Under the pieces are notes generated by a model that did no database searches, was not told the origin of the DNA, and saw only the letters and a list, made by a program, of their open reading frames with translations. DNA of 64,000 nt from Enterobacter genomosp. O (GTDB lineage: Bacteria > Pseudomonadota > Gammaproteobacteria > Enterobacterales > Enterobacteriaceae). Below are positions 54,516-64,000 of this stretch, piece after piece. The position numbers were made by a program, and so were the translations under genes. Where the stretch lies: assembly GCF_001022965.1 (NCBI RefSeq), contig NZ_LECZ01000022.1, positions 124,001 through 188,000 on the forward strand, given 5' to 3'. The number at the start of each line of letters is the position of its first letter. Within the stretch, counting starts at the first letter, position 1.

Positions 54516-55082
54516 ATGTTAACATTTGATGCCAGCAAAACCGCGCTTGTTGTGATTGATTTACAGGAAGGTATTCTGCCCTTTGCCGGCGGCCCGCACG
54601 CTGCGGACGATGTCGTCAGCCGCGCCGCCCGCCTGGCGGAAAAATGCCGCGCCAGCGGTGCCCCTGTTGTCATGGTGCGCGTCGGCTGGTCCGCTGATTT
54701 TGCCGAAGCCTTAAAACAGCCCGTCGACGCGCAGGCCGCGGCACATGCCCTGCCGGAAAACTGGTGGACGTACCCGGTCTCACTCGGCAAACGCGACAGC
54801 GATATCGAAGTGACTAAACGCCAGTGGGGCGCATTTTACGGTACCGACCTCGAGCTGCAGCTACGCCGTCGCGGCATCGACACCATCATTCTGTGCGGCA
54901 TTTCCACCAATATCGGCGTGGAGTCTACCGCCCGTAACGCCTGGGAGCTGGGCTTTAATCTGGTGATTGCGGAAGATGCCTGCAGCGCGGCCTCCGCGGA
55001 ACAGCATCAGGGCAGTATGACCCATATCTTCCCGCGCATCGGCCGCGTGCGCAGCACGGATGAGATTATCAGCGCGCTATGA
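54516..55082 (+). CDS. yecD: YecD, isochorismatase-like hydrolase
   Basis: Start ATG 54516 ([20 protein letters not shown]), with CGGGAG upstream; 188 residues. The Asp (VVIDLQ) and Lys (VTKRQWGAF) of the family are present. The usual Cys nucleophile site reads [11 protein letters not shown], with Gly in place of Cys, so classic hydrolase activity is doubtful. Overlaps yecE by 4 bp. Confidence 0.93.
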   Translation: MLTFDASKTALVVIDLQEGILPFAGGPHAADDVVSRAARLAEKCRASGAPVVMVRVGWSADFAEALKQPVDAQAAAHALPENWWTYPVSLGKRDSDIEVTKRQWGAFYGTDLELQLRRRGIDTIILCGISTNIGVESTARNAWELGFNLVIAEDACSAASAEQHQGSMTHIFPRIGRVRSTDEIISAL

Positions 55083-55897
55083 TGTATGTCGGTTTGCCCC
55101 AGTGGTCGCACCCGAAATGGGTGCGCCTTGGCATCACCAGCCTCGAGGAATATGCCCGACACTTCAACTGCGTCGAGGGTAACACCACCCTGTACGCGCT
55201 TCCCAAAGCAGAGATTGTGGCGCGCTGGCGGGAACAAACCACCGACGACTTCCGCTTCTGCTTCAAGTTCCCGGCCACCATTTCGCACCAGGCCGCGCTG
55301 CGCAACTGCGGGGATTTGACCGAAGAATTTTTTACGCGCATGTCGCCGCTGGCGAACCGAATCGGTCAGTACTGGCTACAGCTTCCGGCCGTCTTTGGCC
55401 CGCGCGATCTGCCCGCACTCTGGCAGTTTCTTGATGCGCTGCCCCGGACGTTTACCTACGGCGTGGAAGTCAGGCATCCTGAGTTTTTTGCAAAAGGTGA
55501 AGCCGAAAAGGCGCTTAATCGCGGCCTGCTTGAGCGTTCCGTTAACCGGGTGATCCTCGACAGCCGTCCGGTGCATAGCGCAATACCGCACAGTGAGGCG
55601 ATCATCGATGCGCAGCGTAAAAAACCCAAAGTGCCTGTCCATGCTCTGGTAACCGCTAATAACCCCATGGTCCGGTTTATCGGCAGCGATAACATGCAGC
55701 AAAACCAGGCGATGTTCGCCGTCTGGCTGCAAACGTTAGCGAAGTGGGAACATACCACCACGCCGTATCTCTTTTTGCACACGCCGGATATCGCCCAGGC
55801 GCCCGAACTGGTCGATGCTCTCTGGCAGGCCTTGCAGGCTGCGGTGCCGTCCGTGGGCAGCGCCCCTTCCATCCCACAACAATCTTCTCTTTTCTGA
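55079..55897 (+). CDS. yecE: YecE, DUF72 protein
   Basis: The 272-residue TIM-barrel-like DUF72 protein starts [18 protein letters not shown]; the second Met (55082) is also a possible start. [13 protein letters not shown] and [12 protein letters not shown] are family signatures. Function unknown. Confidence 0.94.
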   Translation: MMYVGLPQWSHPKWVRLGITSLEEYARHFNCVEGNTTLYALPKAEIVARWREQTTDDFRFCFKFPATISHQAALRNCGDLTEEFFTRMSPLANRIGQYWLQLPAVFGPRDLPALWQFLDALPRTFTYGVEVRHPEFFAKGEAEKALNRGLLERSVNRVILDSRPVHSAIPHSEAIIDAQRKKPKVPVHALVTANNPMVRFIGSDNMQQNQAMFAVWLQTLAKWEHTTTPYLFLHTPDIAQAPELVDALWQALQAAVPSVGSAPSIPQQSSLF

Positions 55898-55948
55898 TAT
55901 CACCCCCTATCATAGTGAAGTGCCATCTGCCAAAAACAGGGAGTTTGT

Positions 55949-58096
<2,148 letters not shown>

Positions 58097-58120
58097 CCCT
58101 TTAGCCGGGTGGCGCAGGAG

Positions 58121-58153
58121 AAAAAAAGGCCCCTGTTGAAATTGCAGGGGCCT
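58121..58153 (-). terminator. Terminator after cutC
   Basis: On the minus strand AGGCCCCTG-CAATTTCAA-CAGGGGCCT is followed by seven T. It ends cutC opposite the convergent cmoB. Confidence 0.88.
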
Positions 58154-58209
58154 GGTACAAGCAAGCATCATATTGGGCGACATGATGCGCGGTAAAAATC
58201 GGTACGTTG

Positions 58210-58953
58210 CTACACGTGATGGCGCTCAATCAGCGACTTCATTTCCGCAACCGACTCTCCATCTACACCGTAGCGTGAATACTCATCCGCTTCAGCATCC
58301 GTCGACATTGACAACCCTGTATTGCGATAACGCATGGGCGACGGCATCCATTTGCCTGCCGAGCTGTGAAGCTCTTCTACCCCGGCGTTTAAAAACAGTT
58401 CCAGATTGCTGGCACGGACTCCCGCACCCGCCATTATTATTGGAACACCGGAATGTGCTTTTAGTTCCGTAATTAATTGCAGTCCTTTTTCAGCAGAGGC
58501 CTTCTGCCCGGATGTCAGGATGCGCGCCACACCCAGTTCGGCAAGCGTATCAAACGCTTGCAGGGGATCTTTACACATATCAAACGCGCGATGAAAAGTG
58601 ACGGCCATCCCTTTTGCGGCGTCCATAACCTGACGCATACGCGGCAGGCAGACCTGACCGTCTTCATCAAGCAGACCGATCACCAGCCCGGGGAATCCCA
58701 GATCGCGCACGAGGGCGACATCTTCAAGCATGGCACCGAACTCGCCCGGCGTGTAACAAAAATCACCGCCGCGAGGACGAATAATCGGGTGTACCGGAAC
58801 GGTGACAGCCTCACGGGCAGACTTCAACACGCCGTACGAGGGCGTTAACCCGCCTTCTTTCGGGGCCGCGCACAGTTCAATGCGGTCAGCACCCTGCCGT
58901 TGTGCAGTCACGGCACACTCTACGCTGTAACAGCAAATCTCCAGCAGCGCCAT
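58210..58953 (-). CDS. cutC: CutC family protein
   Basis: The 247-residue TIM-barrel protein starts [41 protein letters not shown] and the end of the barrel [14 protein letters not shown] are CutC signatures. Once linked to copper tolerance in E. coli, that role has been questioned; the true activity is unclear. Confidence 0.95.
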   Translation of the reverse strand: MALLEICCYSVECAVTAQRQGADRIELCAAPKEGGLTPSYGVLKSAREAVTVPVHPIIRPRGGDFCYTPGEFGAMLEDVALVRDLGFPGLVIGLLDEDGQVCLPRMRQVMDAAKGMAVTFHRAFDMCKDPLQAFDTLAELGVARILTSGQKASAEKGLQLITELKAHSGVPIIMAGAGVRASNLELFLNAGVEELHSSAGKWMPSPMRYRNTGLSMSTDAEADEYSRYGVDGESVAEMKSLIERHHV

Positions 58954-59031
58954 TCAATCCTCCTTAAAATCCACGTAACGTACCATCATGACACGCTGCC
59001 CGCTTTCGGTCTCAGCGTGGAATCACAACTC

Positions 59032-59592
59032 TCAGGCTTCGCTGGCAACAATCTGCTCAATGGTCCACGGATGAAACTTTACCGTGACCTTTCCGTCCGT
59101 GACGGCGAGCGTCGGGTTAGGTAAACGCTCGCGCTCGCCTTTGGGTGAGCTCGTCTTCACAACGATCCCCGGCTTGCTTAAGCCTTCGTCTGATAACAGG
59201 GCCAGCGCGCGGGCGTTCAGCGTTTCCGGCTCACCCGGCAGGACAATTTCGATATGTTCCCAGCCTTCGTGCGGATAGCGTTTTTCGCCCGGCCACGGCA
59301 GCTCAACCACGGTGAATTTCCAGTGCGCCACGCAGACCGGCTGGTGCAGTTTGAACAGGCAAATGGGGCGACCGTTAATGATGTTCTCGGACAGCAGCTC
59401 GCCACACTGTTCGAACCCGCGACGCCAGCGCTCGGCGGTCGCATTCTGATGACAGCGTAAAGAGATGTGATCGGCTTCAAGCGGCGCGATATCCAGACCG
59501 AGGCGGGTGGCAAGTTCTGTGAACGCCTGGGTGAAGCGCGGTAAATCTGCGGAAATATCATGCAGTTCGTCAATGGATTGCCAGTTCGCCAT
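59032..59592 (-). CDS. yecM: YecM, VOC-fold protein
   Basis: The 186-residue protein starts MANWQSIDELHDISADLPRF and has the vicinal-oxygen-chelate-like segments HISLRCHQNATAERWRRGFE and PHEGWEHIEIVLPGEPETL. A metal-binding enzyme fold with unknown substrate. Divergent from argS. Confidence 0.93.
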   Translation of the reverse strand: MANWQSIDELHDISADLPRFTQAFTELATRLGLDIAPLEADHISLRCHQNATAERWRRGFEQCGELLSENIINGRPICLFKLHQPVCVAHWKFTVVELPWPGEKRYPHEGWEHIEIVLPGEPETLNARALALLSDEGLSKPGIVVKTSSPKGERERLPNPTLAVTDGKVTVKFHPWTIEQIVASEA

Positions 59593-59831
59593 AAATCAGT
59601 CTCTTTTCGTGTCGCAAAGGCGCTAATTTACTCTGTTGCCCTGTTTTGACCAACCGCAGAATACGGCTTTTTATGACTGCATGATTATGCACTCCTTCTT
59701 AGCCTGGATTCTGAACAATCTTCGGCCCCCGCGATGCTGACGCCAGAAGGCATTTGCAGTATACTCCCGCCCTAAATTCTTTAACTGGCGCGGGCGGTTG
59801 TAGGCCCGCATCAAAAACGTAAGGTATCCAG

Positions 59832-61565
59832 GTGAATATTCAGGCTCTTCTCTCCGAAAAAGTCAGTCAGGCACTGATTGCCGCAGGCGCACCTGCGGAT
59901 TGCGAACCGCAGGTTCGTCAGTCAGCAAAAGTACAGTTTGGCGACTATCAGGCTAATGGCGTGATGGCAGTGGCTAAAAAACTGGGCATGCCGCCGCGAC
60001 AGCTCGCTGAGCAGGTACTGACGCATCTGGACCTCACCGGCATTGCCAGCAAAACCGAAATTGCCGGCCCGGGCTTTATCAATATCTTCCTGGAACCGGC
60101 GTTCCTGGCCAGCCACGTTGACGCGGCGCTGAAATCTGACCGTCTGGGCGTTTCCCGGCCGGAGGCGCAGACCGTCGTGATCGACTACTCTGCCCCGAAC
60201 GTGGCGAAAGAGATGCACGTTGGTCACCTGCGCTCCACCATCATCGGTGATGCCGCAGTACGCACGCTTGAGTTCCTCGGTCACAAGGTGATCCGCGCGA
60301 ACCACGTGGGCGACTGGGGTACGCAGTTCGGCATGCTGATTGCCTACCTGGAAAAACAGCAGCAGGAAAACGCGGGTGAAATGGCGCTGGCGGACCTGGA
60401 AGGGTTCTACCGCGAAGCCAAAAAACACTACGATGAAGACGAAGCCTTTGCCGAGCGAGCGCGCAGCTACGTGGTAAAACTGCAGGGCGGCGATCAATAC
60501 TTCCTCGAGATGTGGCGCAAGCTGGTCGACATCACCATGTCTCAGAACCAGCTCACCTATAACCGTCTGAACGTCACCCTGACGCGTGACGACGTGATGG
60601 GTGAAAGCCTGTACAACCCAATGCTGCCGGGCATTGTGGCCGACCTTAAAGCGAAAAACCTGGCGGTTGAGAGCGAAGGCGCCACGGTGGTGTTCCTTGA
60701 TGAGTACAAAAACAAGGAAGGCGAACCGATGGGCGTGATCATCCAGAAAAAGGATGGCGGCTACCTCTACACCACCACCGATATCGCCTGCGCGAAATAC
60801 CGTTACGAAACGCTGCACGCCGACCGCGTGCTGTACTACATCGACTCCCGTCAGCACCAGCACCTGATGCAGGCGTGGACGATCGTGCGTAAAGCCGGTT
60901 ACGTGCCAGACTGCGTTCCGCTGGAGCACCACATGTTCGGCATGATGCTGGGTAAAGACGGCAAGCCGTTCAAAACCCGCGCGGGCGGTACCGTGAAGCT
61001 TTCCGACCTGCTGGACGAAGCGCTGGAACGCGCCCGTCGCCTGGTGGCAGAGAAGAACCCGGATATGCCTGCCGATGAGCTGGAAAAACTGGCCAACGCC
61101 GTGGGTATCGGTGCGGTGAAATACGCGGATCTCTCCAAGAACCGGACCACCGACTATATCTTCGACTGGGATAACATGCTGGCGTTCGAAGGCAACACCG
61201 CGCCGTACATGCAGTACGCCTATACCCGCGTACTCTCGGTATTCCGTAAAGCCAATATCGACGAAAGCGCGCTGGCGAATGCTGCCGTGACCATCACGGA
61301 AGATCGTGAAGCACAGCTGGCAGCGCGCCTGCTGCAGTTCGAAGAGACGCTGACGGTTGTCGCCCGTGACGGCACTCCGCACGTAATGTGTGCTTATCTG
61401 TACGATCTGGCGGGTCTGTTCTCCGGCTTCTACGAGCACTGCCCTATTCTGTCTGCGGAAAATGAATCGGTCCGCAACAGCCGCCTGAAGCTGGCGCAGC
61501 TCACGGCGAAGACCCTGAAGCTGGGTCTGGATACCCTGGGTATCGAAACCGTAGAGCGTATGTAA
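59832..61565 (+). CDS. argS: Arginyl-tRNA synthetase
   Basis: The 577-residue class I enzyme starts at GTG 59832 ([20 protein letters not shown]), with CAGG just before, as in E. coli. HIGH motif is [13 protein letters not shown]. The C-terminal anticodon-binding domain ends [16 protein letters not shown]. Confidence 0.97.
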   Translation: MNIQALLSEKVSQALIAAGAPADCEPQVRQSAKVQFGDYQANGVMAVAKKLGMPPRQLAEQVLTHLDLTGIASKTEIAGPGFINIFLEPAFLASHVDAALKSDRLGVSRPEAQTVVIDYSAPNVAKEMHVGHLRSTIIGDAAVRTLEFLGHKVIRANHVGDWGTQFGMLIAYLEKQQQENAGEMALADLEGFYREAKKHYDEDEAFAERARSYVVKLQGGDQYFLEMWRKLVDITMSQNQLTYNRLNVTLTRDDVMGESLYNPMLPGIVADLKAKNLAVESEGATVVFLDEYKNKEGEPMGVIIQKKDGGYLYTTTDIACAKYRYETLHADRVLYYIDSRQHQHLMQAWTIVRKAGYVPDCVPLEHHMFGMMLGKDGKPFKTRAGGTVKLSDLLDEALERARRLVAEKNPDMPADELEKLANAVGIGAVKYADLSKNRTTDYIFDWDNMLAFEGNTAPYMQYAYTRVLSVFRKANIDESALANAAVTITEDREAQLAARLLQFEETLTVVARDGTPHVMCAYLYDLAGLFSGFYEHCPILSAENESVRNSRLKLAQLTAKTLKLGLDTLGIETVERM

Positions 61566-61596
61566 AAAAAGAAACCCGGCACTCGCCGGGTTTTTT
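61566..61596. terminator. Terminator between argS and rhiN
   Basis: AACCCGGC-ACTC-GCCGGGTT with A's before and TTTT after; serves convergent argS and rhiN. Confidence 0.9.
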
Positions 61597-61600
61597 ATTA

Positions 61601-62740
61601 TCAAAAATATTTCCGTAAATATTCCGTTAGGCACAGAATCGCCATTGCCTGTCCATACGGCATCGACGTCAGCGGGATTTGGCGATAAAACTCAAGATTG
61701 CTTCCCATCCCCGTACCGAACGACGTTTGCAGCAGCTCCCCTTCGGGCGAGATGTTTTTCACGATACCGCGAATCGCTTTCTCGGCAACGTCAGCATATT
61801 CTGCTCCAACGTAACGCTTACGCACCGCTTTCAGGATCCCGTAGGCAAAACCTGCCGTGGCTGAGGCCTCCAGATAGGAGTGAGGATCGTCGAGCAGAGT
61901 ATGCCACAAGCCGCTGTCGTCCTGGCATTTCGCCAGCGCGGCAATCTGGGCATTCAGCACCTGCACCAGATAGCGACGTACGGCATTGTTTTCCGGCAGA
62001 TCCACCAGTTCGAGGAAATCCGGGATCACGATGGTGAGCCAGCTGTTGCCGCGGGCCCAGCGAGCACGCGCAAAATTATGGTTGCCTTCATAATTCCAGC
62101 CGTGGAACCACAAGCCGGTTTCCCGATCCATCAGGTTTTGCACATGCAGCAGGAACTGATAAACGGCTTCTTCTACGTAGTCAGGTTTGTTGAGCAGCTT
62201 GCCGATTTTCGCCAGCGGCAGCACCGTCATCATCAGCGTGTCATCCCACATCTGCTGATGGTTCTCTTCCGCCAGAGTGATATGCTGCATGCCGCCGTGT
62301 TCAGTGCGCGGCATGTCGTTCATCGCCCACTCCGCCCAGCTTTCCAGCCATGGCAGCCAGGCCGGGTTTCTGGTTTCTTCGTAGCGATACGCGAGGGTCA
62401 GGAACGGTGACATGGTATTCACGTTTTTGGTGGTTGCCCCTTCCGCAAAACGGTCAGCAAACCAGCGGTCGATAATATCGCGCATCCCCTCGTCGCCGGT
62501 CTGGCTGTAATACTGCAAAATACCGTACAAACCGACGCCGTGCGTCCATTCCCATCCGGCCCAGCCTTTGGTATCGATCGCGCGTCCGTCGTCTAGCCGC
62601 AGCAAAAACTCCCCCGTTTTGTCGTGGATATTGACCAGACTGTGCGTCACTTTTTGAATCAGCGATTTCAGCTCATCCCTGGCAATAAAGCGCTCTGGCT
62701 GGCGCAGTAGCGGGCTATGTTTGACAGGCCAAACTTTCAT
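61601..62740 (-). CDS. rhiN: Unsaturated rhamnogalacturonyl hydrolase (GH105, RhiN/YteR-like)
   Basis: The 379-residue enzyme removes the unsaturated galacturonyl end from rhamnogalacturonan oligomers made by lyases. The (alpha/alpha)6 fold is suggested by repeated Trp-rich helices (GWAGWEWTHGVGLYGILQYY, WLPWLESWAEWAMND). The key Asp lies in NHQQMWDDTLMMTVLPLAKI, as Asp143 of YteR. No signal peptide, so cytoplasmic. Four bases after the transporter gene, forming a rhiTN-type operon as in Dickeya. Confidence 0.88.
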   Translation of the reverse strand: MKVWPVKHSPLLRQPERFIARDELKSLIQKVTHSLVNIHDKTGEFLLRLDDGRAIDTKGWAGWEWTHGVGLYGILQYYSQTGDEGMRDIIDRWFADRFAEGATTKNVNTMSPFLTLAYRYEETRNPAWLPWLESWAEWAMNDMPRTEHGGMQHITLAEENHQQMWDDTLMMTVLPLAKIGKLLNKPDYVEEAVYQFLLHVQNLMDRETGLWFHGWNYEGNHNFARARWARGNSWLTIVIPDFLELVDLPENNAVRRYLVQVLNAQIAALAKCQDDSGLWHTLLDDPHSYLEASATAGFAYGILKAVRKRYVGAEYADVAEKAIRGIVKNISPEGELLQTSFGTGMGSNLEFYRQIPLTSMPYGQAMAILCLTEYLRKYF

Positions 62741-62744
62741 GATC

Positions 62745-64000
62745 TTAACCTCCGTGATATGACGAATTCAGTACAGCGCGATCCTTCAGCGAAAGGGCCG
62801 CTGGCTTATTGCGGTTCAGGTAACCGATGTTGTTGTTGCCCCAAAGGGATTCGAACGGCATACCGGCCAGCATTTCCACGGTTGCACGAGCTTGCGGGGT
62901 TGCCGCTTCAGGCATCGCATAGCCGGACTCGCGCATTTTCGCGGTCTCTTCGCGCAGCGTGCTGTGGGTTTGCAGATTGAGCTTGAAGCGCAGGGAGACA
63001 AGGAAGCCGCAGAACAGCACCAGAAGGGTTCCGATGCTCAGGATCATCAGAATGGTATGGCTCACTTCCGCAGGCTGTACTTTCTGACCGCTGACAAAGC
63101 CGGACATCTGCATCACGATGCCCACCAGCATCACCGCACCGGCCTGAGACGCTTTACGGGTCAGGGTCATTATGCCGGCGAAGATGCCCTCGCGACGCTG
63201 TCCGGTGATCGCTTCGTCCACATCAGCAATGTAGGTATAGGTGTTCCACGGCACATAGTTGATACCGCCCCGACCCAGGCCGGCCACCGCTGAGACAAGC
63301 AGCAGCAGAGCGTAGACGTCACTCAGTCCCGCGTAATAGAGCATGGCGTAAGAGAGAGAAGCCAGGCCGAACAGCACCACCACCATGCGGTAAGACGGCG
63401 CAGGTCCAAAGCGAATGCACAGCGGGATCATCCCGATCACGGCGAGGAACTGGAAGATGGCCATCGTGCCCAGCAGGTTTGAAGCCATTGACGCTTCCTG
63501 CATCAGTACAAAGACCACGTAGTAGGTAAACACGGCATTAAAGACGTCCTGGGCGATATAGCCGCCCAGGTACATGCCCAGATGCTGACGGAAAATCCTT
63601 ACTCGCAGCGTCGAGCTTAACTCCACGAACAGGCGGTTCAGGCTCTGCCCGAGCGTGAGTGTTTTCTTCTCTTCTTCCGCGCGCAGGGCCGCTTCGGACC
63701 ACTCTTCACGCGGGCGCTCCCAGGTGAAGAACCAGACAAAGATCAGCATCAGCGCGCACAAGACGGAAAAGACCAGACTTGCGTAAAAGAAGGATATCGC
63801 GTTGTCTTTACCGAACTGCGTGAGGAGGATCCCCGGCAGGAATGAGGCCAGAATGGCGGACATCTGCGCCATTGAGATACGCGCGCCCGAAAATTTGGTT
63901 TTCTGTTTGAAATCGTCCGTCATCTCCGGAACCAGCGTTTCATAGGGAACCAGGATCATGGTGTAGACGATATCGAATACCAGATACGTAAGCAGGTAAT
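62745..64000 (-). CDS. rhiT: GPH-family sugar transporter, probable RhiT (partial)
   Basis: The gene runs off the window; the N-terminus is missing. About 418 residues are visible and begin inside membrane segment 2-3 (YLVFDIVYTMILVPYETLVP). VPYETLVPEMTDDFKQKTKFSGARI is the GPH (melibiose-type) signature, and RGGINYVPWNTYTYIADVDEAITGQRREGI is the second-half repeat. Coupling to a GH105 gene points to rhamnogalacturonide uptake, as RhiT in Dickeya; other uronide oligomers remain possible. Confidence 0.85.
   Translation of the reverse strand, partial: YLLTYLVFDIVYTMILVPYETLVPEMTDDFKQKTKFSGARISMAQMSAILASFLPGILLTQFGKDNAISFFYASLVFSVLCALMLIFVWFFTWERPREEWSEAALRAEEEKKTLTLGQSLNRLFVELSSTLRVRIFRQHLGMYLGGYIAQDVFNAVFTYYVVFVLMQEASMASNLLGTMAIFQFLAVIGMIPLCIRFGPAPSYRMVVVLFGLASLSYAMLYYAGLSDVYALLLLVSAVAGLGRGGINYVPWNTYTYIADVDEAITGQRREGIFAGIMTLTRKASQAGAVMLVGIVMQMSGFVSGQKVQPAEVSHTILMILSIGTLLVLFCGFLVSLRFKLNLQTHSTLREETAKMRESGYAMPEAATPQARATVEMLAGMPFESLWGNNNIGYLNRNKPAALSLKDRAVLNSSYHGG

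Noticed and set aside
59922..61634. 570-codon minus-strand frame opposite argS
   Set aside because: Antisense shadow of argS that also crosses the intrinsic terminator after argS.

Overview
The window is an enterobacterial chromosome segment, most like Enterobacter or a close relative. From 29.3 kb on it carries a run of housekeeping genes in the order known from E. coli K-12 (yebY-copD-yobA-holE-yobB-exoX-ptrB-yebE-purT-eda-edd-zwf-hexR-pykA-lpxM-mepM-znuACB-ruvBAC-yebC-nudB-aspS-yecDEN-cmoAB-cutC-yecM-argS). Protein sequences are close to, but not identical with, E. coli. Some E. coli genes are missing (yebFG, yebB, torYZ), and a rhamnogalacturonan utilisation pair (rhiN, rhiT) follows argS.

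Positions 1 to about 29,060 are the integrase-side part of a lambdoid prophage. Its other end lies left of the window. The integrase (28,978) abuts the small RNA gene sdsR (ryeB), the probable attachment site. The layout is the lambda plan seen with int on the right. On the plus strand, PL (about 18.49 kb) reads through recombination (bet, exo), DNA modification and small accessory genes to xis and int. The repressor cI (16.96 kb, plus) has a BamE-like lipoprotein gene behind it, in the place of lambda rex. On the minus strand, PR (about 16.88 kb) reads ydaS (Cro role), ydaT (CII role), a GIY-YIG protein, O, P, ren, a block of small genes, ninB, ninE, ninG and the late antiterminator Q. A late leader with a terminator, tRNA-Asn, tRNA-Thr and a second terminator precedes the lysis cassette (pinholin, SAR endolysin, a lipoprotein, Rz/Rz1), the terminase, the portal, a head protein and a DUF2213 protein cut by the window edge.

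Matching operators are visible at PR/PRM and PL. The 18-bp site at 16887-16904 reappears, inverted, at 18449-18466 with one change, and both early promoters carry the same -10 (TATTAT). CI and YdaS share the recognition-helix sequence GVAQPT(I/V)WR. No N-like antiterminator was found; the PL transcript instead starts with a leader of about 530 nt holding strong hairpins, a 10-codon reading frame and an intrinsic terminator.

Items that deserve a second look: a tRNA-like element with hairpin insertions between terL and the portal gene; a one-base frameshift in a small PL-operon gene; twin perfect hairpins that bury the start of a 31-codon gene; 21-bp iterons inside O; a probable OOP-like RNA; a three-hairpin RNA candidate before xis; and the lipoprotein in the rex position. 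The chromosomal part also shows clear PurR, HexR, GntR and Zur operators at their expected targets.
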